Assembly: GCF_003112535.1 (NCBI RefSeq)
Contig: NZ_BEWA01000017.1
Location: 62,001-126,000, forward strand
Length of the DNA: 64,000 nt
Direction: 5' to 3'
Origin: Streptomyces rishiriensis
GTDB taxonomy: Bacteria; Actinomycetota; Actinomycetes; Streptomycetales; Streptomycetaceae
Both the position numbers and the translations under genes were made by a program. Below the pieces are notes generated by a model. The model was not told the origin of the DNA. It made no database searches and saw nothing but the letters and a program-made list of their open reading frames with translations. Below, one piece after another: positions 58,030 to 64,000 of the stretch. How positions within the stretch are numbered: the first letter of the stretch is position 1; every line of letters begins with the position of its first letter.

Positions 58030-59061
58030 GTGATCGACGTCCCCCGGCGGCGCGCGGCGCGCACCGCCGCGTCGCGTCCGGCGGCCGACGGCGAACCGGA
58101 GTTGCGCCACCGGGTCGTGCACGGGCACCGGCGGGCCTTCCGCATGGCCGGCGCGGGGCCGGCGCTGGTCCTCGTCCACGGCATCGGCGACTCCTCGGCG
58201 ACCTGGGCCGGGCTGATCCCCGCCCTCGCCCGCACCCACACCGTCATCGCCCCCGACCTCCTCGGCCACGGTGACTCCGACAAGCCCCGCGCTGACTACT
58301 CGGTGGCCGCCTACGCCAACGGGCTGCGCGATCTGCTCAGCGCCCTCGGCGTCGAGTCGGCGACGCTGGTCGGGCACTCGCTCGGCGGGGGAGTGGCGAT
58401 GCAGTTCGCCTACCAGTTCCCCGAGCGCACCGAACGGCTGATCCTCGTGAGCTCGGGCGGGGTCGGCCGGGAGGTCAACCCCGCGCTGCGGCTCGCGTCG
58501 CTGCCGGGCGCCCAACTGGCGCTGTCCGCCCTGCGCTTGCCCGGCGCCCGTCTCCAGGTCGGCCTCGCCGTACGCCTGCTGCGGTTTCTGGACACCGACC
58601 TCGGGCAGGACGCCCCCGAACTGCTCCAGCTCGTCGACGCCCTGCCGGACGCCACCTCGCGCAGCGCCTTCGTCCGCACGCTGCGCGCGGTCGTCGACTG
58701 GCGCGGCCAGGTCGTGACCATGCTGGACCGCTGCTATCTGACGGCGGGGATGCCCACCATGCTGCTGTGGGGCGACCGGGACAGCGTCGTCCCCGTACGG
58801 CACGCGTACGGCGCCCACGAGGCGATGCCGGGCAGCCGGCTGGAGATCTTCGAGGGCGCCGGGCACTTCCCGTTCCACAGCGATCCGGACCGGTTCCGCA
58901 CCCTGGTCGAGGAGTTCACCCGGACCACCGCCCCGGCCGACTGGAGCCGGGACCGCTGGCGGGCACTCCTGCGCGCGGGCCGTCCCCGCACCCTCGCCAC
59001 GGGCCTGGCGGACGCCACGGCGCAGGACCTGCGCGAGGCGAGCGAACGCAGCGGCGCCTGA
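58030..59061 (+). CDS. Alpha/beta hydrolase
   Basis: 343 residues from GTG 58030, 7 nt after AGGAGG. Oxyanion loop LVHGIGDSSATW, nucleophile elbow GHSLGGG (S117), acid in LLWGDRDSVVP and base His in EGAGHFPF. Basic N-terminus of 40 residues but no signal peptide. The family holds esterases, haloalkane dehalogenases and epoxide hydrolases; the oxyanion HG and D-R-D pattern fits an esterase or meta-cleavage-type hydrolase. Monocistronic. Confidence 0.88.
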   Translation: MIDVPRRRAARTAASRPAADGEPELRHRVVHGHRRAFRMAGAGPALVLVHGIGDSSATWAGLIPALARTHTVIAPDLLGHGDSDKPRADYSVAAYANGLRDLLSALGVESATLVGHSLGGGVAMQFAYQFPERTERLILVSSGGVGREVNPALRLASLPGAQLALSALRLPGARLQVGLAVRLLRFLDTDLGQDAPELLQLVDALPDATSRSAFVRTLRAVVDWRGQVVTMLDRCYLTAGMPTMLLWGDRDSVVPVRHAYGAHEAMPGSRLEIFEGAGHFPFHSDPDRFRTLVEEFTRTTAPADWSRDRWRALLRAGRPRTLATGLADATAQDLREASERSGA

Positions 59062-59086
59062 ACGCCTCGCGCCGGGACGCGGTCGG

Positions 59087-59653
59087 TCAGTTCTGCGGTC
59101 CGAGGTATCCGAGCGACGCCTCGATCCGGCCCGCCAGGTGGTCCCGCTGCCCGCGGCCGCGTGGCGCCGACCCCGGCAGCCAGGCACGGCACTTGCTGGC
59201 CAGCAGCAGGCCGAACGTCTCGGCCTGCCGTTCGTCGGCGAGATCGAAACGCGTGCGCGCGGCGACGCTGCGCACGGTCGCCTGGAGATCGGCCCCGTCG
59301 GTGAGTAAACGGGCCGCGACCGCGGCGCCCTCGACGTGATGGCTGCAGTGGCCCGCCTTCATGTGCCACAGCTCGTGCCCCAGGATCACCAACTGGTGAT
59401 CGGGGGCGGTGCGTTCCTCGATGACGACCAGGTCCTGGTCGGCCATGTCGAGCCACAGCCCGCTCGCGGTGTCGGCGGGGAAGGAAGCCATGCGGAAGTG
59501 GACCGGACGGCCACGTCGTCTGCTCATCCCGTCGCACAGGGCGGTGTAGAGGGCGGCCGGCGCCGAGGGGGCCGGGAGGGTCAGCTCCGAGACCAGCTCG
59601 CCGCTGAGGCGGCGCATTTCCTTGGCGATGTTCACGCTTCTCCCCCGGATCAC
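59087..59653 (-). CDS. ImmA/IrrE-type metallopeptidase domain protein
   Basis: 188 residues if GTG 59653 (GTGA overlap with the XRE stop) is used; GTG 59635 after GGGGGAG is an equal candidate. The zinc motif HExxH is GHELWHMKAGH (residues 93-97), with a downstream ADERQAETFGLLLA that fits the third ligand. In the IrrE/ImmA family such peptidases cleave the partner XRE repressor on a stress or mating signal. It lies directly after such a repressor here. Unlike phage ImmA genes no integrase is near. Confidence 0.85.
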   Translation of the reverse strand: MIRGRSVNIAKEMRRLSGELVSELTLPAPSAPAALYTALCDGMSRRRGRPVHFRMASFPADTASGLWLDMADQDLVVIEERTAPDHQLVILGHELWHMKAGHCSHHVEGAAVAARLLTDGADLQATVRSVAARTRFDLADERQAETFGLLLASKCRAWLPGSAPRGRGQRDHLAGRIEASLGYLGPQN

Positions 59654-60303
59654 GACTCGGGCCGCTTCACGCTCTCCAGGAGCATGTCCAGCCACTCGGC
59701 GACCTTGTCGCGGTGCTGGTCGGTGGGCAGCTGGGCCGCCCGCCACGCGATCCCGCGTACGCCGTGGTCCTGCAGCAGCCGCTCCAGCGGGTCCTCGGCG
59801 GCCGCGGCCGCCTCGCGCGCGGCGAGCTTCTGCAGCAGCTCCTGCTCGATGTGCTGCAGGGCGCCCGCGAGCGCCTCCGGGTCCTCGGCCGTGAGGAACC
59901 CGGCGTGCACGCGGAAGAACCGCTGGAGGGCGTCGCAGTGCTCCATCGTGGGGCGCCGGTCGCCGTTGATGAGGGCGCCCGCCTGCTGGCGCGACATGCC
60001 GGCGCCGTCGGCGATCTCCTGCTGGGTGTACTTGCGGCCGTTGGGCTTGAGCCGCGTACGGCGCAACAGGTCCAGGCGCTGCAGGAAACGGGCCTGGACG
60101 TCGGGCTCTCCGGCGGGCCGGCCGCTCAGCAGGGCCTTGACCACGGACTCCGGTACCCCGGAGGCGACGGACAGCCGCCCCGTGGCGAAGACCTGCGCGT
60201 GCGGCACGCCCAGCCGGTCGGCGAGCGCGGCGACCCGGGCGACGACGGCCGACAGCAGCACTGTCGCCGCGGCGCCCGCAACCTCGAAGCCATCCTCCGA
60301 CAC
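59650..60303 (-). CDS. XRE-family HTH regulator, partner of the ImmA-like peptidase
   Basis: 217 residues from GTG 60303, 8 nt after AGGAG; an in-frame GTG 24 bp upstream lacks such a site. The Cro/C1 HTH is YTQQEIADGAGMSRQQAGALIN, at about residues 93-115, unusually central, with an N-terminal helical domain of about 85 residues and a charged C-terminal helix rich in Ala and Glu. It probably represses its own promoter. The gene pair has the shape of a repressor/anti-repressor switch or a toxin-antitoxin-like unit. Confidence 0.85.
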   Translation of the reverse strand: MSEDGFEVAGAAATVLLSAVVARVAALADRLGVPHAQVFATGRLSVASGVPESVVKALLSGRPAGEPDVQARFLQRLDLLRRTRLKPNGRKYTQQEIADGAGMSRQQAGALINGDRRPTMEHCDALQRFFRVHAGFLTAEDPEALAGALQHIEQELLQKLAAREAAAAAEDPLERLLQDHGVRGIAWRAAQLPTDQHRDKVAEWLDMLLESVKRPES

Positions 60304-60418
60304 CGACAGGTCTCCTAGGTCTCTCACGTCCCTCTCACAGGCACACGATCACCGGCACGGACGGTCGCCGTGAACTTCCCGGAGCGTAGCGGGTCTTTCG
60401 AACTCACATCCAGGTCTC

Positions 60419-60432
60419 GCCACAACTGTGGC
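60419..60432. promoter_or_regulatory. Inverted repeat between XRE and MmyB-type genes
   Basis: GCCACAACTGTGGC has perfect 6-bp arms. It lies 116-129 bp upstream of the XRE start and 115-128 bp upstream of the MmyB-type ATG, midway in a relatively AT-rich 243-bp gap. It is a candidate site for the XRE repressor. Confidence 0.45.
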
Positions 60433-60546
60433 CAATTTCAGCCGTCAACGACCATGGAATGCCACGATAGTTGACATGCCTCGCGTCCGGGCAGCAGGAT
60501 CGGAACGCCGCGTGAAGGCCGCATAGGCAAGAGGGGTGACCTCCCG

Positions 60547-61215
60547 ATGGCATATCAGGCAGGAGGGCAGCGGTCCGTACCGCGGCCCGTCCCCGAGAGT
60601 CCCGAGGCCCAGGCGTATCTGCTGGACTACGGCGCGTACCTGGAGGCCGTCCCCTTCCCGTCCGTCGTTCTCGACCACCGCTGGGACGTGGTGCTGTCCA
60701 ACGCCGCCTTCGCGTCACTCTTCCGCGACGTGAGTCCGCATCCGACGGCTCTGCCGAGCGACAACTTCCTGCGGTTCGTCCTGTTCCATCCCGACGCGCC
60801 CTCGGTCCTCGGCGACCACGAGACGGGCTGGTGCCTGCCGATGCTCGCCGGCTTCGCCGCGGCCGTGGAACGTCACGGGCACGACCACGCGCTGCAGGCG
60901 ATCCGCCGCGAGATCGCCCAGGATCCCATCATGGAGGCCGCCTACCGGCACGGGCTGCCGCACTGGATCCGCGCGGTCGGCGAGGGCGCCGTCGAGCACG
61001 ACGGGGCGGTCCGCCCGCTCCTGCACCCCGACCCGCGCTGGGGCGCCACGGAGTGCCGCATCATCGGTGAGACCCCCACGACGCTGCGGGACATGGGGTA
61101 CACGCGGCTGACCATGGTGCTGCGCGAGGCGCGTCCGGCGGCCGCCTCCCGCCGAGCGCGCGGTGCTCGCCGCGGCGCGAGCCACCTCAGCGTGGTCCCG
61201 ACCCCGGAGGGCTGA
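60547..61215 (+). CDS. MmyB-like ligand-binding domain protein without HTH
   Basis: 222 residues. The MmyB/PAS-like ligand domain normally found after a Cro/C1 HTH is clear: FPSVVLDHRWDVVLSNAAFA, DNFLRFVLFHPDA, DHETGWCLPMLAGFAAAVER and the end block YTRLTMVLREARPA. The usual N-terminal HTH (about 80 residues) is absent. The start is at the right place (ATG 60547 after GGTGACCTCC), and no HTH is encoded in another frame upstream. It may act as a stand-alone sensor for the divergent XRE regulator. Confidence 0.8.
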   Translation: MAYQAGGQRSVPRPVPESPEAQAYLLDYGAYLEAVPFPSVVLDHRWDVVLSNAAFASLFRDVSPHPTALPSDNFLRFVLFHPDAPSVLGDHETGWCLPMLAGFAAAVERHGHDHALQAIRREIAQDPIMEAAYRHGLPHWIRAVGEGAVEHDGAVRPLLHPDPRWGATECRIIGETPTTLRDMGYTRLTMVLREARPAAASRRARGARRGASHLSVVPTPEG

Positions 61216-61336
61216 TCGCCGTCGCGGCCCGTCCCGCCGAGGGCTCCCGTCCCCGCTCCCGGCCGTCGATGCGCCCGCCCTGCGCCCGCCGGAACGTCAG
61301 CCGCCGGATGGACAGCCGCAGGACGACCGCCGCCTG

Positions 61337-61404
61337 AACCGACCGGCGGGAGACGGTCGGTTCGGTAGGACGTCGGTTCGGTAGGAGGTCGGTTCGGGAG
61401 GACG
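61337..61404. repeat. Hairpin fused to three perfect-period 16-bp tandem repeats
   Basis: Stem GAACCGACCG / CGGTCGGTTC (61337-61346 and 61355-61364, 8-nt loop) overlaps the first of three units GTCGGTTCGGTAGGAC (61357-61372, 61373-61388, 61389-61404), which differ by one or two bases. It lies 122 bp after the MmyB-type gene in a gene-free gap of 313 bp. The hairpin may be a terminator; the tandem units are too short and spacer-free for a CRISPR. Nothing else is seen between 61216 and 61528. Confidence 0.7.
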
Positions 61405-61528
61405 TTCTCCAGCCGTCCGTGAGCAAGGCGGCCCTTCCCGGCCGGGCACCGTCGGCGTTCAGGTCGCCGACGGCGCCCTGGTCGGGGCGCAGGTACCGGC
61501 CGGGCGGTCCGGGGCGCCCGCCCCCGGG

Positions 61529-62467
61529 TCACAGATCCAGCACGAGCTTCTTCCCCCGGCACCGCGACACACAGATCATCATCGTCTCCCCGGCCTCCCG
61601 CTCCTCGGCGCTGAGCACGGAGTCCCGGTGCTCCGGGGTGCCGTCCAGCACGTCGGTCTCACAGGTGCCGCAGGTCCCCTCGGTGCAGGAGTAGAGCACC
61701 TCGACGCCCGCGGCGCGCACGGCGTCCAGCACGGACACGCCCGGTGCGACCGTGAGGGTACGGCCGCTCTGCGCCAGCTCGACCTCGAACGCCCCGTCCC
61801 GGGCGGCCGGTTGCTCCTTCGCCTGGAACCGCTCGACCCGGAGCGCGCCGGCCGGGCAGCGCTTCTCCACGGCGTCCAGCAGCGGGCCGGGGCCGCAGCA
61901 GTAGACGAGGGCGTCCTCGGGCAGCGCGTCGAGCACCGAACCGAGGTCGAGCAGTCCGGCCTCGTCCTGCGGGGCGACGGTGACGCGGTCGCCGTAGGCC
62001 GCCAGTTCGCCGGTGAAGGCCATGGACGCGCGGGTGCGGCCGCCGTAGAGCAGGCTCCAGTCGGCGCCCGCCGCCTCGGCCGCCGCCAGCATCGGCAGGA
62101 CGGGGGTGATCCCGATGCCGCCCGCGATGAAGCGGTAACGCGGCGCCGGGTGCAGCGCGAAGTGGTTGCGCGGACCGCGCACCCCGATCTTGTCCCCCTG
62201 CCTCACCCGCTCGTGCACATGGGCGGATCCGCCCCGCCCGTCCGCCTCGCGCAGCACGGCGATCCGCCAGGCGGCACGGTCGGCCGGATCGCCGCACAGC
62301 GAGTACTGCCGTTCCAGGCCGGGTCCGAGGACGACGTCGACATGGGCGCCGGGCTCCCAGGCGGGCAGCGGCTCGCCCAGGGGGTGGCGCAGGGTGAGGG
62401 CGAGCACCCCGTCGGCGGCGAACTCGCGTCGCTCGACGACGAGTTCGGCTTGGTACACGTCGCTCAT
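61529..62467 (-). CDS. vanB: Vanillate O-demethylase reductase-like protein (VanB family)
   Basis: 312 residues, length of VanB. FMN/FAD domain (EPGAHVDVVL, RQYSLCGDP), NAD domain (AGGIGITPVLPML, YCCGPGPLLDAV) and a C-terminal plant-type [2Fe-2S] ferredoxin with CTEGTCGTC and the fourth Cys in MMICVSRC. It passes electrons from NAD(P)H to the Rieske oxygenase encoded two genes upstream. ATG 62467 follows GGGGAAG and overlaps the stop of the 63-residue gene (ATGA). Confidence 0.9.
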   Translation of the reverse strand: MSDVYQAELVVERREFAADGVLALTLRHPLGEPLPAWEPGAHVDVVLGPGLERQYSLCGDPADRAAWRIAVLREADGRGGSAHVHERVRQGDKIGVRGPRNHFALHPAPRYRFIAGGIGITPVLPMLAAAEAAGADWSLLYGGRTRASMAFTGELAAYGDRVTVAPQDEAGLLDLGSVLDALPEDALVYCCGPGPLLDAVEKRCPAGALRVERFQAKEQPAARDGAFEVELAQSGRTLTVAPGVSVLDAVRAAGVEVLYSCTEGTCGTCETDVLDGTPEHRDSVLSAEEREAGETMMICVSRCRGKKLVLDL

Positions 62468-62655
62468 GAGGTGCTTCCCCGTGTCCGGTGTCCGTCGGGG
62501 TGGCCGAGCATCCACTCCCACATCTCGATCGGGTCCTGCGCGGCGTGCTCGGCTCCGCAGTGGCAGGTGCCGTGCAGGACGTCCGTGCCCGGCAGCCAGT
62601 CGACGCGGTAGATCTCGCCGGTGTCTCCGGTGTCTCCGGTGTCCCCGGTGCTCAC
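62464..62655 (-). CDS. 63-residue protein between VanA- and VanB-like genes
   Basis: It starts at GTG 62655, which overlaps the oxygenase stop (GTGA), and ends in an ATGA overlap with the reductase. The N-terminus TGDTGDTGDTG comes from a 9-bp tandem repeat. The body DVLHGTCHCGAEHAAQDPIE ends EMWEWMLGHPDGH. The CxCG pair plus His residues suggests a small metal site. Its tight coupling on both sides shows that it is a real gene of this operon, probably an accessory or redox factor. Confidence 0.7.
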   Translation of the reverse strand: MSTGDTGDTGDTGEIYRVDWLPGTDVLHGTCHCGAEHAAQDPIEMWEWMLGHPDGHRTRGSTS

Positions 62656-63719
62656 GAGACGTTCTCCACCGGCTTGTCGCCCTCCTCCACCAGCCGGGCG
62701 AGGATGCGGCGGGCGGCCAGACCACCGGTGTCGATGTTGATGCTCAGCTCCTGGTAGCCGGAACGCTCCGAACCGAGGGTGCGCTGAAGGAGGTTGAGCG
62801 CGTCGACGTCCTGCATGACCACCGTGTGGTTGTTGCCCCGCAGGAACTCGGTGACCTCCTCGTCGTCCGTCGCCCAGTCCCGCGAGACCATCCAGAAGTC
62901 GTACACCCTGCCGTCGGCGGACGGCGTGATGGCGTAGGTGATCTCGGTGTGGAAGCCGTTCGGGTCGCTGCCGTCGGCCTCGGGCACGACGCCCACGGGC
63001 GCGATGCGGCTGTGCAGCAGATACAGGCAGGGGGCGTGGTACTCGATGTCCTGCCAGCGGGTGATCCGCCCCTCGATGCCGGTGGAGCGGGCGTAGAACG
63101 GCGGGCACTCGGCGTCGTCCATGTGCCGGCTGACCCGCACGATCCCCGCGCCCTCGTCGACCTCCGTGGTGATCGGCGTCTCGGCGACCTCGGGGGTGCC
63201 TATGTACCCGCCGTGCAGATACGTCTCGTGGGAGAGGTCGAGGAGGTTGTCGACGAGCAGCCCGTAGTCGGCGTCGATGGGCTCCATCCCGCGCACGGTC
63301 GTCCAGCCCGGGGAGTCGAGGTGCCGGGCCCGCGGGAGGGTCCGCGGATCGGCGAGGGCCGGGTCGCCGATCCACACCCACACCAGGGAGTCCTGCTCCA
63401 CGACCGGGTAGGCGGTCACCCGCGCGGTGCGGGGGATGCGTTTCTGGCCCGGCACGTACACGCAGGCGCCGGTCGTGTCGTACGTGAAGCCGTGGTATCC
63501 GCACACGATGCGGTCGCCGTCGAGCCGGCTCTCGGAGAGCGGGAACCTGCGGTGCACACAGCGGTCGTGCAGCGCTACGGGCGTGCCGTCCTCCTCCGTG
63601 CGGTAGAAGACGAGCGGCTCGCCGAGGATCGTCCGGCCGAGCAACTCCTCGCGCCCGACCTCGTGGCTGTAGGCGGCGACGTACCACTGGTTCCTGGCGA
63701 AGGCGGTGGTGTGAGGCAT
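62652..63719 (-). CDS. vanA: Rieske aromatic oxygenase, vanillate O-demethylase-like (VanA family)
   Basis: 355 residues from ATG 63719, VanA length. Rieske centre DRCVHRRFPLSESR and CGYHGFTYD (C-x-H ... C-x2-H). The mononuclear iron site has DNLLDLSHETYLHGG, matching VanA DNLMDLTHETYVH. Further VanA-like blocks are ARNQWYVAAYSHEV, YPVVEQDSLVWVWIGDP and the end LSINIDTGGLAARRILARL. It would demethylate vanillate (from ferulate) to protocatechuate. It could also take related methoxybenzoates; dicamba-type demethylases are close relatives. Confidence 0.88.
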   Translation of the reverse strand: MPHTTAFARNQWYVAAYSHEVGREELLGRTILGEPLVFYRTEEDGTPVALHDRCVHRRFPLSESRLDGDRIVCGYHGFTYDTTGACVYVPGQKRIPRTARVTAYPVVEQDSLVWVWIGDPALADPRTLPRARHLDSPGWTTVRGMEPIDADYGLLVDNLLDLSHETYLHGGYIGTPEVAETPITTEVDEGAGIVRVSRHMDDAECPPFYARSTGIEGRITRWQDIEYHAPCLYLLHSRIAPVGVVPEADGSDPNGFHTEITYAITPSADGRVYDFWMVSRDWATDDEEVTEFLRGNNHTVVMQDVDALNLLQRTLGSERSGYQELSINIDTGGLAARRILARLVEEGDKPVENVS

Positions 63720-64000
63720 GGGGGTTCCCGTCCCTGTCGGCGGGGCTTCGTCGCCCCGCGCCGTGGTGGGAACAGGTTCCTGACGGCTGTGCTCGCCGCG
63801 CAAGGCGGCTTCTGCCAGGCGGAAGCATCGCTGCGGAAGCGCCGGTCGCCTCGGTGCGTGGCGGGGGCGGAGCGTTGCCGGCCGGGGCCCGGCGACCGGC
63901 GGACGGGGGCCTTTCGGCGATTCCTTGGCCCGTCGCACATCCCGCGTACCGGCGACTTTCACGTGGGCGTCATCCGACCCTTCCCTGACGTTCGGTGCCC
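63720..64000. other. Upstream region of the vanA-like operon, no gene seen
   Basis: 281 bp to the window end with no convincing ORF or hairpin. It should hold the promoter of the operon. No regulator gene is visible, so one may lie beyond base 64000. Confidence 0.5.

Noticed and set aside
61357..61404. CRISPR-like array
   Set aside because: Units are 16 bp and directly adjoining, with no spacers and no cas genes in the window.

Overview
The window is high-GC actinobacterial DNA and almost certainly a Streptomyces chromosome. The evidence is codon positions dominated by G or C, many GTG starts, ATGA and GTGA translational couplings, twin-arginine (TAT) secreted hydrolases, and an opcA-zwf pentose-phosphate operon. 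From memory, several neighbours match the S. coelicolor SCO665x to SCO667x region: a Met120 GTP cyclohydrolase II, the gnd-pgi-opcA-zwf-tal-tkt block, and an SCO6673-type phosphopantetheinyl transferase. Assignments rest on motifs read by eye. No database search was run.

Layout. Positions 1-3384 hold the end of a small specialised locus: a methyltransferase, a flippase-like membrane protein, a creatininase-family amidohydrolase and a GTP cyclohydrolase II carrying Met120. The last two look like consecutive FAPy-forming and FAPy-deformylating enzymes. Positions 3520-6909 hold a flavin amine oxidase plus Lys1-type and Lys9-type saccharopine dehydrogenases, a split lysine/saccharopine pathway. 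Positions 7013-10381 are a tetR-MFS-serine hydrolase unit with a clear operator. Positions 11264-16584 are a quinate/shikimate module (MHS transporter, TetR, shikimate dehydrogenase, QsuB-type dehydroshikimate dehydratase) with a matching 24-bp palindrome at two promoters. Positions 18071-26947 are a minus-strand pentose-phosphate operon. Positions 27115-30405 hold an AraC regulator, a secreted GH16 glucanase and a GNAT acetyltransferase.

Positions 30455-35782 form a p-hydroxycinnamate catabolic cluster (IclR, MarR, SDR, amidohydrolase, CoA ligase, MaoC hydratase). Positions 35915-52162 form a large DeoR-centred glycan locus. On the minus strand it carries PfkB kinase, ABC importer, GH2 beta-galactosidase and two TAT-exported metal-dependent hydrolases. 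On the plus strand it carries DeoR, GH4 and a GH38 alpha-mannosidase. A secreted GH18 chitinase with a chitin-type promoter follows (52506-54194). Then come an ATP-grasp ligase, a metallophosphoesterase/PPTase pair like mycobacterial PptH/PptT, an alpha/beta hydrolase, an XRE/ImmA pair, an MmyB-type protein lacking its HTH, and a VanA-like Rieske oxygenase, a 63-residue protein and a VanB-like reductase.

Three separate modules (quinate/shikimate, hydroxycinnamate, vanillate) all lead toward protocatechuate, and the glycan and glucan enzymes fit the same plant and fungal litter diet. No protocatechuate ring-cleavage genes are in the window. I saw no rRNA, tRNA, CRISPR array or insertion sequence.
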